A stretch of DNA of 64,000 bases from JAIBJN01 sp963847985 (GTDB taxonomy: Bacteria > Actinomycetota > Thermoleophilia > Gaiellales > Gaiellaceae): NCBI GenBank assembly GCA_963847985.1, contig CAWKBS010000008.1, forward strand, positions 620,001 to 684,000, read 5' to 3'. This document shows positions 9,258 to 20,712 of this stretch, piece by piece; the stretch's first letter is position 1; the number at the start of each line of letters is the position of its first letter. A model generated the notes under the pieces. That model was not told the DNA's origin. It worked only from the letters and a program-made list of their open reading frames with translations, and did not search any database. Position numbers and translations under genes: made by a program.

Positions 9258-10687
9258 CCGCGCTCGTCGGGCTCGACGTCGGCACCACCGGCGTGAAGGC
9301 GCTGGCGATCGGCCCGGAGGGAGACGTGCTGGCGCGGGCCGAGCGCGAGTACCCGCTGTCGATGCCGCAGCCGGGCTGGGCCGAGCAGGACCCCGAGGAC
9401 TGGCGGCGCGCCTCCGAGGAGGCGCTCGCCGCGCTCGCGGTCGACGATGTCGCCGGCATCGGCCTGACCGGCCAGATGCACGGGCTCGTCGCGCTCGACG
9501 CCGAGGAGCGCGTCGTCCGCCCGGCGATGCTCTGGAACGACCAGCGGACGGGGGCGGAGTGCCGCGAGCTGGAGGAGACCGTCGGCCTCGCGCGGCTGCT
9601 CGAGCTGACCGGCAACCGCGCGCTCCCCGGCTTCACCGCGCCGAAGCTCCTCTGGCTCCGGAGGCACGAGCCCGAGTCGTTCGACCGCATCGAGCACGTC
9701 CTCCTGCCCAAGGACTACGTCCGCCTGGCCCTGACCGGCGAGCGGGCGACCGACGTCGCCGACGCCTCCGGCACCCTGCTCTTCGACGTCGCCGGGCGCC
9801 GGTGGAGCGACGAGGTGCTCGCCGCGCTCGACCTCCCGTCCTCCTGGCTGCCGCCCGCGCTCGAGTCGCCGGAGCGCTCGGCCGAGACCCCGGCCGGCGT
9901 CCCGGTGGCCGCCGGCGCGGGCGACCAGCAGGCCGGCGGGCTCGGCGTCGGCGCCGTCCGCCCCGGGCCGGCGTCGGTCGTCCTCGGCACCTCCGGGGTC
10001 GTCTTCGCCGCCCTCCCGGAGCTGGCGATCGAGCCGGAGGGGCGCGCGCACGTCTTCTGCCACGCGGTTCCGGGCGTCTGGGAGGCGATGGGCGTCATGC
10101 TCTCGGCGGCGGGCGCGCTCCGGTGGTTCCGCGACACCCTCGCGGCGGGTGAGGAGTACGACGGCCTGCTCGCCGAGGCGGGGCGCTGGGCTCCCGGGGC
10201 CGAAGGCGCCCTCTTCCTGCCGTACCTGACCGGCGAGCGGACGCCGCACGCCGACCCCGGCGCCCGCGCCGCCTTCACCGGCCTGTCCGCCCGCCACGAC
10301 CGCGGCGCGCTCGTCCGCGCGGTGCTCGAAGGCGTCGCCTACGGCCTGCGCGACTCGCTCGAGATCCTGCGCTCGCTCGGCTGCCGCCTCGAGTCCGGCC
10401 GCGTCTCGGGCGGGGGCGCCCGCAGCGAGCTGTGGCTCCGGATCGTCGCCTCGGTGCTCGGGCTCCCGGTGGAGCGGACGGTCGTCGAGGAGGGCGCCGC
10501 GTACGGGGCGGCGCTCCTGGGCGGGGTCGCCGGAGGCGTGTTCGCCGACGTCCACGAGGCCGTGGAGGCCTGCGTCGCCGTCCGGGAGACGATCGAGCCC
10601 GACCCCGACTGGGTACCCGTCTACGCGGAGGGCTACGAGCGCTACCGCGCCCTGTATCCGGCACTACGACCCTTGGAGGCCGAATGA
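9254..10687 (+). CDS. xylB: Xylulokinase
   Basis: Phosphorylates D-xylulose with ATP to xylulose-5-phosphate. This FGGY-family kinase has 477 residues. The N-terminal phosphate motif is GLDVGTTGVKALAIG, then the substrate segment LTGQMHGLVALD with MLWNDQRTGAEC, and the C-terminal domain has GAGDQQAGGLG, LVRAVLEGVAYGLRDS and RVSGGGARSELW. The start GTG overlaps the previous stop and the final ATGA overlaps the oxidoreductase start. The GQMHG motif supports xylulose over glycerol or gluconate. Confidence 0.93.
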   Translation: MTALVGLDVGTTGVKALAIGPEGDVLARAEREYPLSMPQPGWAEQDPEDWRRASEEALAALAVDDVAGIGLTGQMHGLVALDAEERVVRPAMLWNDQRTGAECRELEETVGLARLLELTGNRALPGFTAPKLLWLRRHEPESFDRIEHVLLPKDYVRLALTGERATDVADASGTLLFDVAGRRWSDEVLAALDLPSSWLPPALESPERSAETPAGVPVAAGAGDQQAGGLGVGAVRPGPASVVLGTSGVVFAALPELAIEPEGRAHVFCHAVPGVWEAMGVMLSAAGALRWFRDTLAAGEEYDGLLAEAGRWAPGAEGALFLPYLTGERTPHADPGARAAFTGLSARHDRGALVRAVLEGVAYGLRDSLEILRSLGCRLESGRVSGGGARSELWLRIVASVLGLPVERTVVEEGAAYGAALLGGVAGGVFADVHEAVEACVAVRETIEPDPDWVPVYAEGYERYRALYPALRPLEAE

Positions 10688-11652
10688 GCACGAAGTGGGG
10701 AATCATCTCGACCGCGCACATCAACAGGCTCGTCCTCGCGGGCGCGCGCGAGTCCGACGGCGTCGACGTCGTCGCGGTCGCGTCCCGCGACCAGGCCAAG
10801 GCGGACGCGTACGCGCGCGAGCACGGGATCGAGCGCGCCCACGGGAGCTACGAAGCGCTCCTCGAGGACGCCGATGTCGAGGCCGTCTACATCTCGCTCC
10901 CGAACGGTCTCCACGTCGACTGGTCGATCCGCGCGCTCGAGGCCGGCAAGCACGTCCTCTGCGAGAAGCCGCTCGATCGCCGGCCCGAGGAGGTCGAGCG
11001 CGCCTTCGACGCGGCCGACCGCGCCGGGCGGATCCTGGCGGAGGCGTTCATGTACCGCCACAACCCGCAGACGGCGAAGCTCGTCGAGCTGGTCGAGAGC
11101 GGCGCCGTCGGTGAGCTCCGGGTCGTGCGCTCGTCCTTCAGCTTCAGCCTCGACGAGCCCGAGAACGTCCGCCTGGCCGCCGACCTCGACGGCGGGGCGC
11201 TCATGGACGTCGGCTGCTACTGCGTCAGCGGCTCGCGCCTCCTCGGCGGCGAGCCCGAGACCGTCTACGGCCAGCAGGTCACCGGCGCGAGCGGGGTCGA
11301 CGTCCTCTTCGCGGGCACCATGCGCTTCCCCGGCGACGTCGTCGCGCAGTTCGACTGCGGCTTCGTCATGCCGGACCGCGACGAGCTCGAGGTCGTCGGC
11401 ACCGAAGGGTCGCTCTTCCTGGACGACCCCTGGCACGCGCGCACGCCGCTGATCGAGCTGCGGCGCGACGACGGCGTCGAGGAGATCGCGCTCGAGCCCG
11501 CCGACTCCTACCGTCTGGAGCTGGAGAACCTCGGCGATGCGATCGCGGGCCGCGCCGAGCCGCTGCTCGGCCGCGAGGACGCCGTCGGCCAGGCGCGGAC
11601 GATCGACGCGCTCTACCGCTCCGCTGCCTCGGGGGCGCCGATCGCGCTCTGA
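10684..11652 (+). CDS. Gfo/Idh/MocA family sugar oxidoreductase
   Basis: NAD(P)-dependent dehydrogenase of 322 residues. The N-terminal Rossmann domain begins WGIISTAHINRLVLAG and contains the family EKPLDR motif (CEKPLDRRPEEV), followed by AEAFMYRHNPQT and the C-terminal beta-sheet domain with DGGALMDVGCYC. It sits last in the xylose operon, ATGA-coupled to xylulokinase, so pentose oxidation (xylose 1-dehydrogenase activity) or handling of a related sugar is likely. The substrate cannot be decided from sequence. No obvious terminator with a T tract follows; only a weak 8-bp stem lies at 11665-11697. Confidence 0.85.
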   Translation: MSTKWGIISTAHINRLVLAGARESDGVDVVAVASRDQAKADAYAREHGIERAHGSYEALLEDADVEAVYISLPNGLHVDWSIRALEAGKHVLCEKPLDRRPEEVERAFDAADRAGRILAEAFMYRHNPQTAKLVELVESGAVGELRVVRSSFSFSLDEPENVRLAADLDGGALMDVGCYCVSGSRLLGGEPETVYGQQVTGASGVDVLFAGTMRFPGDVVAQFDCGFVMPDRDELEVVGTEGSLFLDDPWHARTPLIELRRDDGVEEIALEPADSYRLELENLGDAIAGRAEPLLGREDAVGQARTIDALYRSAASGAPIAL

Positions 11653-11726
11653 CGAACCGAACCCGAGCCGTGTTCTGACATGAAGCCGGCACGGCTCTGC
11701 GCGCTCCGGCGCGCTATCCCCTGTAG

Positions 11727-12405
11727 ATGGACGTCGGCCGGGCCGTGCTGGGGCTCCTGCTGCCGGAGCGCTGCCTCGCGTGCGGGCGGGGAGAGGAGCT
11801 CCTGTGCACCGCCTGTCGCGGCGGACCTGCTCGTCCTGCGCGGGACGCTCTGCGCGCGCTGCGGCTGCCCGACGGCCTGGCCGGTCGAGCGTTGCGGTGA
11901 GTGCGCCGGGCGCCGGCTCGCCTTCAGCTCCGCCCGTTCGGCGGTCGCCTACCGGGGAGCCGCGCGCGGGCTCGTCAGCGCGTGGAAGGAGCGCGGGCTC
12001 GGGCGCATCGCCGGCCTGGCGGCCGAGCTGGTCGCCGAGACCGTGCCGCGGCCGCCGGTGGACGCGCTCGCGTTCGTTCCCGGCGACGGCGACCGCGTCG
12101 GGTGGCGCGGCGCCAATCCCGCGCAAGAGCTGGCCTGCGCACTGGCCGGCCGCTGGGCGCTCCCGGTCGTCCGTGTCCTCGAGCGGACGCGCTCCGCCCG
12201 ACCGCAGCGGGGGCTCTCGCGGGCCGAGCGGCGCGCCAACATCCGTGCCGCGTTCCGTGGCCGCGAGCCCTCGCCGAGCGCCGTCGGCCTGATCGACGAC
12301 GTCTACACGACCGGGGCGACCGCGGGCGCGGCGGCGACGGAGCTCCGGCGCGCCGGGGCCCGAGCAGTCCACGTGGTGACGTTCGCGCGGACCGTCCGCG
12401 GTTGA
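11727..12405 (+). CDS. ComF-like phosphoribosyltransferase (apparent frameshift)
   Basis: Double-zinc-ribbon plus PRTase-type protein related to ComF, linked to DNA uptake in competent bacteria and of unknown role in others. From ATG 11727 the frame reads MDVGRAVLGLLLPERCLACG with CLACG and CTAC zinc pairs. Near 11815-11825 (TGTCGCGGCGGACC) the reading frame must shift by one base to reach LCARCG, CGECAG and the PRTase domain ending with the PRPP motif GLIDDVYTTGATAGA. Product would be about 226 residues, normal for ComF. The clean flanks suggest a sequence indel. Its stop codon sits within the promoter of the next gene. Confidence 0.75.
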
Positions 12406-12432
12406 CACGGCCTCCGGCTGCCTGCATATCAT
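12402..12432 (+). promoter_or_regulatory. Sigma-70-type promoter for the M6 protease
   Basis: TTGACA at 12402-12407 and TATCAT at 12427-12432, spacing 19. The -35 box is perfect and the -10 box matches five of six. It would produce a leader of about 240 nt containing GC-rich inverted repeats (such as GCGCGCGC near 12550-12580) before the protease gene. I recognise no known riboswitch class in that leader. Confidence 0.55.
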
Positions 12433-12635
12433 CAGCGCACCGCGGGACGGGGCAGGCGTTTCGGCCCGCGGGATCAGGACAAGGGGGGATCTAAGAGCAC
12501 GCGCTTCGCGAGTCGCTTCGAGCCCGGGAGGTCTTACTCCCTGCGGAGCTGCGCGCGCGCGGGGCCATGCGCGCGCGTCAGGCCGTCAGTCGGGTCAATC
12601 CGGGGCCCGGGCACCCGGACGGAAAGGAGATCGAC

Positions 12636-12683
12636 TTGAGGATGACACGTTCCACGACGGAGCTCCGGGAGGGGCCGAGGTGA
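12636..12683 (+). CDS. Possible 15-residue leader peptide
   Basis: A strong ribosome-binding site (AAAGGAG at 12623-12629) lies six bases before TTG 12636 (or 12 before ATG 12642), opening a 15-codon frame whose TGA overlaps the GTG of the protease gene. The arrangement is that of a translationally coupled leader. An alternative is an undetected frameshift that would fuse this to the protease start. There is no evidence that the peptide itself has a function. Confidence 0.35.
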   Translation: MRMTRSTTELREGPR

Positions 12684-15625
12684 GCGCCCGGCGGGGGATC
12701 GCCACGCTCCTGGGCCTGGTCGTCGTGCTGGCCGCCGCGGTGGCGCCGGCAGCCGGCCAGTCGCCGGTGCTCGACCCGATCGACTCGCAGAAGTGGGTCG
12801 ACCAGGGCGTTCTCACCTGGGCCGACTACCTACCGGTGCCCGACCAGAATCCTGACTTCTACGACCCCGACTCGGTGGGCAGCCAGGTTCAGTACCGGAC
12901 GGTGATCATCCTGGTCGACTACCCGGACCAGCCGTTCCTCATCACGCAGGCGCCCGGGACGCACCCGTTCGGCAACCCGCAGCCCGGCTGGACGCCGGTC
13001 GCGCAGGAGGACGTCAACGAGTGGATGTACGACTACTACGCCGTGCCGAACGAGTACAACGGCTTCAAGACCCTCCACGGCTACTGGATGGAGGACACGC
13101 ACGGCCGGATCGGCATCGACGTCGAGGTCTTCGGGCCGTACAGGATGCCCGGCAAGCAGTTCGAATACGGGCTGGCCACCGACTTCAACTCGCCGGTGGG
13201 CACCCAGCCGAACTCCTTCTGCCCCGCGGGCCACACGTGCAACCGGAACATCCGCACCGACGGCCTCGCCGCCTGGCAGGCTGACACGGGCTGCGCGAGC
13301 CTCGCAAGCTGCGGCTTCAACAACGGCTTCTACGTGACCGCCGGTCACGACGAGTCGTCGACGTGGCAGGAGTTCGGCGAGATGCTGTGGACCGAGCGCG
13401 AGCAGGTCCCGGCCGAGTTCGGGCCTCCCGGCGCCACGAGCGGCCCGGTCCTGAACGCCGCCGGCAACCCGATCCCGAACTGGGCGCCCACGCGCTACGT
13501 GCCGTGGACGTCCTGGCGCGCGGCCGCGAACCACTGGCCGAACGCGGGCGGCGGCACCTCCACGCAGGCGGAGAGCTCCGGGCAGAGCGTGTTCGCCCAC
13601 GAGTTCAGCCACCTGCGCGGGTTGCCGGACAACTACAACAACCCGTTCGCCGACAACGTCCGCAACTTCACCGGCTACTGGGAGATGATGAGCCGCGGCA
13701 CGTTCAACGGCCCCGGCGGAACCCATAACCGGTGGCAGATCCCGAACGCGGGCGGCTCGGCGCTCGGGCCGCACCACATGCTCCACTTCAAGAACTCGCT
13801 CGGAGTCCTCGACGCGGACGAGCAGGTCACCGTGCAGCGCGACGACCTGGCAGGCCAGGGCGCCGCCGTCGTCCGGGTCAAGGCCCGCGAGTCCGTGCCG
13901 GATGACGACATCGCCGGCATCACGGTCAACTGGGGCGCCGCGACAGTCACGAGCCAGATCCTCACGCCGTCGGTGATGACGCTGAACCCGACGTACTTCA
14001 CGGCCTCGACCTTCCTGAACGGCAGGCTCGAGGCGGCCGTGGTGAACGCCGGGAACGGCTCGACGGCCGAGTTCGCGGCCATCGACGCCGCGGGCAAGAT
14101 CGCGTTCATGCGGCGTGAGGCCACGGGCGGGCTGACGCCGGCCCAGAAGGTGGCGAACGCGCTCGCCGCGGGAGCGGCCGCGGCGGTCGTCTACAACAAC
14201 ACGACCGGCACCTTCAACGCCACGGTGGGCGAGGGCATCCCCGCCTTCTCGCTCTCGCAGGCCCAGGGCGACGCGGTCATCGCGCTCGTCAACGCCGGGC
14301 CCGTGACGATGGAGCTGGTCGGCCGCGGCGGCGACCTCGCCGGGAGCTGCGCCGCCCAGGGGCTCGACTCGTTCTACTGCCCCGGCACCGGCTACCTCGC
14401 GTATCGCCTCGAGGCCGTCGACCGGGTCGGAAACGACTCGTTCGCCCCGGGCCACGGCGTCCTCCTGTCGAAGAGCCGCTCGAGCGGCCTGCCGACCGTG
14501 TGGATGATCGACCCGAACCCGCAGGACATCGGGATGATCGACTTCTACCGGCCGGACGGAACGCCCGTGGCGGTCGTGCGCGGCGACCCGCGTCAGCTCA
14601 ACGACGCGTCGTTCCACGCCGGCACGCGCTCGGACAGCGAGTACGAGTACGTGGACAACGCCAACCGGCTGCACTTCTACTTCATCGACAAGTTCCGCGA
14701 TGCGAACGGAGTGCTCTACTACGACCTCGGGGTCCGGCGGTTCGACGGTGCCGGCCCGTTCACGCGCGGCGTGGATCTCGGTGCCGCCGTGAAGTCGACG
14801 TCCCAGCCGGACGCGGTTGCCTCGTGCACGTTCCCGCTGGCCAACACGGGCCAGGCCGGGACCGGCATCTTCGACTCGGACATCTACCGCCTGTCCGCGT
14901 CGTCGTCGAGCGGCGACTGGGAGGTCACGCTCCCGAACGCCCTCGCAACGGCGAAGGCCGGCGCGTCGACCCAGGTCGAGGTGCACGCGACCCGCAAGGC
15001 GGGAAGCGGCGGCACGACGCTGACCCTCACGGCGGCGTCGGAGACCGACTCGTCCAAGACGGACACGGCCACGTGTGAGCTGTCCGCCGCGGACGGCGCC
15101 CCGGTGCATCGCCGGGCGACCGCCAACGGCCAGCTCGTTCTCGACACGTCGATCGGCACCTACGCCGCCGACGACGGCACGAGGCTCTACTCCGACGTCG
15201 ACGTCAGGTCGACCGGCCTGAACGGCGACGACCCCCACGGCTCGATCGAGTTCGAGTTCACGTCGGGCGGCAAGTCGTACCGGCTCACGAGCGACGACGT
15301 CGACGCGCTCCGCGTCGCGCTCGACGAGTCGAGCGACCGCGCCTGCCGGGGGCCCCGGCCGAGCCAGGCACCCGCGAACTGGTGCACCGGCACAGCCGAG
15401 ATCCAGGCCACGGCCGAGCTCTTCGACAACTCGAAGCAGCGGCCGGTCCTGGTCGAGGAAGGGCTCCGCCTCGAGGTGACCCTCACCGACCGGCGAACGC
15501 CGGGCGGCACGGACTCGATCGCGATCACCGCCTGGAAGGGCAACAAGCAGGTCTTCTCGTCCTCCTGGAGCGGCTTTGCCGCGGTCGAGCAGGCGCTCGC
15601 CAGCGGGAGCATCAGGGTCCTCTAG
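12680..15625 (+). CDS. Secreted M6-type metalloprotease
   Basis: Large exported zinc protease of the immune-inhibitor-A type, acting outside the cell. The start GTG 12680 gives a Sec signal peptide (LLGLVVVLAAAVAPAAG), then a pro-region. The catalytic motif HEFSHLRGLPD at about residue 310 fits HExxHxxGxxD with Glu as the catalytic base, followed by a met-turn-like segment (YWEMMSRGTFNGPGG). Residues about 440-555 contain a PA-type insert (AAAAVVYNNTTGTFNATVGEG, interrupted by hydrophobic strands). The C-terminal 300 residues are beta-rich without a clear anchor. At 981 residues it is longer than the Bacillus enzymes. It is monocistronic between its own promoter and a strong terminator. Confidence 0.85.
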   Translation: MSARRGIATLLGLVVVLAAAVAPAAGQSPVLDPIDSQKWVDQGVLTWADYLPVPDQNPDFYDPDSVGSQVQYRTVIILVDYPDQPFLITQAPGTHPFGNPQPGWTPVAQEDVNEWMYDYYAVPNEYNGFKTLHGYWMEDTHGRIGIDVEVFGPYRMPGKQFEYGLATDFNSPVGTQPNSFCPAGHTCNRNIRTDGLAAWQADTGCASLASCGFNNGFYVTAGHDESSTWQEFGEMLWTEREQVPAEFGPPGATSGPVLNAAGNPIPNWAPTRYVPWTSWRAAANHWPNAGGGTSTQAESSGQSVFAHEFSHLRGLPDNYNNPFADNVRNFTGYWEMMSRGTFNGPGGTHNRWQIPNAGGSALGPHHMLHFKNSLGVLDADEQVTVQRDDLAGQGAAVVRVKARESVPDDDIAGITVNWGAATVTSQILTPSVMTLNPTYFTASTFLNGRLEAAVVNAGNGSTAEFAAIDAAGKIAFMRREATGGLTPAQKVANALAAGAAAAVVYNNTTGTFNATVGEGIPAFSLSQAQGDAVIALVNAGPVTMELVGRGGDLAGSCAAQGLDSFYCPGTGYLAYRLEAVDRVGNDSFAPGHGVLLSKSRSSGLPTVWMIDPNPQDIGMIDFYRPDGTPVAVVRGDPRQLNDASFHAGTRSDSEYEYVDNANRLHFYFIDKFRDANGVLYYDLGVRRFDGAGPFTRGVDLGAAVKSTSQPDAVASCTFPLANTGQAGTGIFDSDIYRLSASSSSGDWEVTLPNALATAKAGASTQVEVHATRKAGSGGTTLTLTAASETDSSKTDTATCELSAADGAPVHRRATANGQLVLDTSIGTYAADDGTRLYSDVDVRSTGLNGDDPHGSIEFEFTSGGKSYRLTSDDVDALRVALDESSDRACRGPRPSQAPANWCTGTAEIQATAELFDNSKQRPVLVEEGLRLEVTLTDRRTPGGTDSIAITAWKGNKQVFSSSWSGFAAVEQALASGSIRVL

Positions 15626-15632
15626 ACGCTGC

Positions 15633-15666
15633 GAGAGGGGCGCCGGATCCGTCCGGCGCCCCTCTC
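15633..15666 (+). terminator. Terminator after the M6 protease gene
   Basis: A perfect 15-bp stem (GAGAGGGGCGCCGGA and complement) with loop TCCG begins 8 bp after the stop. There is no T run, as usual for actinobacterial terminators. Confidence 0.8.
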
Positions 15667-15702
15667 CGCTTGCGGGCGTGTCCGCACGGCCCGCGGCATA
15701 CG

Positions 15703-16275
15703 ATGAGAGCCGACGTGCAGCGCGCAATCCTCCTCACGCTCGTCGCCCTCCTGCTGGCGGCCGCCGCCTGCAGCGGCGAGGACGACGAGCAGGCCTACGG
15801 CGGTGCCGACGCCGTGCCCGGCCCGCTCCCGAGCGGAGTCGAGTTCGCAGAGCCGCCCGCGGGAGGCGTGCCTGCTCCCGACTTCACGGCCGAGCTCCTC
15901 GACGGCAGCGAGCTGACGGCGAGCGATCTCTGGGACGACCGCCCGGTCGTCCTCCTCTTCACGGCGAGCTGGTGCGAGGCCTGCAAGGAGCAGCATCGCC
16001 AGGTCGCGGAAACCGTGGCCGAGCACGAGGGCGCAGCCTTGCTGGCGGTCGTGCCCGGGGACGACGCGGAGGCGGCGCGCGACTACGCAGCGGAGCTCGA
16101 GGTCGACCATCCCGTCGCGGTCGCCGGCGAGCAGATCTGGCTCGACTGGGCGGCGCGCGAGCCGCCGCTGGCGGTGCTCGTCGCTCCCGGCGGCACCGTC
16201 GTGCGCGGCTGGCCGGGGGGCGTCGAGCCCGGCGTCCTCGCCGAGGAGCTCGACTCGCTCGCATCGGCCCGATGA
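15703..16275 (+). CDS. TlpA-like thioredoxin-fold lipoprotein
   Basis: Membrane-anchored thiol-disulfide protein of 190 residues. It has a lipoprotein signal ending LLLAAAACSG, a linker, then an AhpC/TSA-Redoxin domain with the active site FTASWCEACKEQH (CxxC) and the cis-Pro region REPPLAVLV. Likely reduces or assembles extracytoplasmic cysteine proteins. ATG 15703 is the only start that places the lipobox correctly. The stop is shared with the next lipoprotein gene (ATGA), so the two are probably expressed together. Confidence 0.85.
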   Translation: MRADVQRAILLTLVALLLAAAACSGEDDEQAYGGADAVPGPLPSGVEFAEPPAGGVPAPDFTAELLDGSELTASDLWDDRPVVLLFTASWCEACKEQHRQVAETVAEHEGAALLAVVPGDDAEAARDYAAELEVDHPVAVAGEQIWLDWAAREPPLAVLVAPGGTVVRGWPGGVEPGVLAEELDSLASAR

Positions 16276-16696
16276 GACGGGTCGCGGCCGGGCTCCTGGC
16301 GCTCGGCCTCCTGGCCGGGTGCGGCGGCTCCGGCGAGGAGGGATCGACCTGAGCCTTCGCGTGGTGGCGCCCGACAACAACATCCGCGTCGAAGGGGCCG
16401 AGTGCGCCGGGGCGCGGCCCTTCGAGCACGTCCACGCCGGCGCCGCCTACGCCCTGGAGGCCGCCGACGGCGAGGTCCTCGCCGAGGGTGAGCTGCCCGC
16501 CGGGGTCGCCGAGAACGCCGACCCGACGATCGACTGGGGCGTGGAGCGGATTCCGACCGTCTGCGTCATGCCCCTGACCCTGGAGGACGTCCCCGAGCGC
16601 GTCGCCTACCGGCTGCGCCTCGACGAGGGCCCGCCGCTCGAGTTCGACGCCGGGCTCCTCACCCCCGGAGAGCCGCTCCAGCTCGTCGTTCCCTAG
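16272..16696 (+). CDS. Hypothetical lipoprotein (apparent frameshift)
   Basis: ATG 16272 opens a short lipoprotein signal (LLALGLLAGCGGSGEE) that runs into a stop at 16352. From about 16345 the next frame continues with IDLSLRVVAPDNNIRVEG and a complete domain of about 120 residues ending QLVVP. A one-base indel in GAGGAGGGATC explains the split, at a site much like the one in xylF. I do not recognise the domain; it is beta-rich with two Cys (ECAG and TVCVM). The overlap with the TlpA-like gene suggests a partner or substrate relation. Confidence 0.65.
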
Positions 16697-16734
16697 CCCG
16701 ATAGGCTGCCGGTCAGACCGACGAGGAGGCTCAG

Positions 16735-17280
16735 GTGAGACTTCAGGTCAAGGGGAAGAACGTCGACGTCAGCGACTCCCTCAAGCTCTACGCGCAGGAG
16801 AAGCTCGGGAAGCTGGACAAGCACTTGAACGACGCCGCGCGGTTGGAGGTCGAGCTCGCGGTCGAGAAGAACCCGTCGATCGCCGAGAGCCAGATCGCCG
16901 AGGGGACGATCTGGACCAAGGGCCCGGTGCTCCGCGCGCGCGAGAGCTCGCCGGACATGCGCGCGTCCATCGACATGCTCGTGGAGAAGCTCGAGCGGCA
17001 GGCCAGGCGCTACCGCGACAAGCGGCGCCAGCGAGGCGGCGCCCGCGCGGCCGGCGCGGCCGAGGCCGAGCCAGCTGCGCACCCGGACGAGGAGGGCCCC
17101 GTGATCGTCAAGACCAAGCAGTTCGCCGTGAAGCCGATGACCCCCGAGGAGGCCGTGCTCCAGCTCGAGCTGATCGGCCATGACTTCTTCGTCTTCCAGA
17201 ACGCCGAGACCACCGACGTGAACGTCGTCTACCGGCGACGCGACGGCGACTACGGGCTCATCGAGCCCCAGATCGGGTAG
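16735..17280 (+). CDS. hpf: Ribosome hibernation promoting factor, long form
   Basis: Binds the 30S subunit and dimerises 70S ribosomes under starvation. The 181-residue protein has an N-terminal S30AE/RaiA domain (LQVKGKNVDVSDSLKLYAQE to KLERQARRYRDKRRQR), a charged Ala-rich linker, and a C-terminal dimerisation domain (VIVKTKQFAVKPMTPEEAVL to YGLIEP). The GTG start follows GAGGAGG. It lies upstream of an unknown gene and secA, the order seen in many Gram-positive chromosomes. Confidence 0.95.
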   Translation: MRLQVKGKNVDVSDSLKLYAQEKLGKLDKHLNDAARLEVELAVEKNPSIAESQIAEGTIWTKGPVLRARESSPDMRASIDMLVEKLERQARRYRDKRRQRGGARAAGAAEAEPAAHPDEEGPVIVKTKQFAVKPMTPEEAVLQLELIGHDFFVFQNAETTDVNVVYRRRDGDYGLIEPQIG

Positions 17281-17282
17281 AC

Positions 17283-17822
17283 GTGTCCCCCGACGACAGC
17301 ATCCAGGACCCGCGCGTCTTCCGCTGGGTCGAGACCGGGGTCTCGGGCCTCGCGCGCCAGCGTGAGTGGGACGCGACCGCGATCGCCGAGGTCCAGGCGC
17401 TGCGCGCCTCCGACGAGACCGAGCTCGACTTCCGCGTGCTGGGCGACGGCTCCGTGATCGGGGACCTGGACGCCGGCATCCTCGCCGAGCTCACGCGCGA
17501 GCTGGCAATCGAGGCTCCCTACGCCGCGCGCGCGGTTCGCCAGAGCGAGCTCGAGTGGATGGTGGGCGCCGTCCGCATGGAGTCCCACCTCGTGGAGCTT
17601 CCGGGCGACTTCGAGGCGGTCGCGCTCGAGGCGGCCGTCCCCCCCGACGGCGAGACGATGTATCTCGTCGACGGGGACATCCTCGCCGAGGCTCCCGAGG
17701 GTGCGGTCGCGGGCGCCTTGGCGGAGCTCGAGCGGCTCGGCGCCGACCGTTTTCAGGCATTCGTCGCCCGTGCCGATAGGTTGGAGGACGGTCGCTGGGA
17801 GGTGACCGTCGATCCTCTCTAA
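17283..17822 (+). CDS. Hypothetical protein between hpf and secA
   Basis: A 179-residue acidic cytosolic protein with no signal or membrane segment and no domain I recognise. It starts GTG 17283, two bases after the hpf stop, and ends 23 bp before secA, so it is in the same transcription unit. The sequence alternates helical acidic stretches with short strands (MYLVDGDILAEAPEGAVAG). A role in translation or secretion can only be guessed from position. Confidence 0.7.
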   Translation: MSPDDSIQDPRVFRWVETGVSGLARQREWDATAIAEVQALRASDETELDFRVLGDGSVIGDLDAGILAELTRELAIEAPYAARAVRQSELEWMVGAVRMESHLVELPGDFEAVALEAAVPPDGETMYLVDGDILAEAPEGAVAGALAELERLGADRFQAFVARADRLEDGRWEVTVDPL

Positions 17823-17845
17823 CACGCTGAAGCTACCCTGAACTG

Positions 17846-20542
<2,697 letters not shown>

Positions 20543-20585
20543 CCGAGACGGCGCCGATCTCTCCACTCCTCACTTTCGACACGAT

Positions 20586-20608
20586 GCGCGCGCCACGCGC
20601 GCGCTTTT
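20586..20608 (+). terminator. Rho-independent terminator after secA
   Basis: Inverted GCGCGCG/CGCGCGC arms with a 3-base loop are followed by TTTT, 43 bp after the secA stop. Confidence 0.7.
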
Positions 20609-20712
20609 CCTCGTTACGCTCATAGCGGGTGGAGGCACGGGGTGGCCCCGGAGGCGCAGAGGGCTGCGGCCGCGGCACGGGCCCTGCCGACCCGCTCGGT
20701 ACCATCCCGTCC

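Noticed and set aside
12440..12635. Riboswitch in the protease leader
   Set aside because: Structured and GC-rich, but I cannot match it to cobalamin, c-di-GMP, c-di-AMP or other known consensus cores.
12830..15727. A 965-codon open frame on the minus strand opposite the M6 protease
   Set aside because: Arg/Val/Gly-rich composition mirrors codon bias of the sense gene; the sense frame has signal peptide and HExxH motif. Same reasoning for long antisense frames at 1797-2897, 5394-6515, 8756-10555, 10642-12432, 23749-25662 and 55266-56684.
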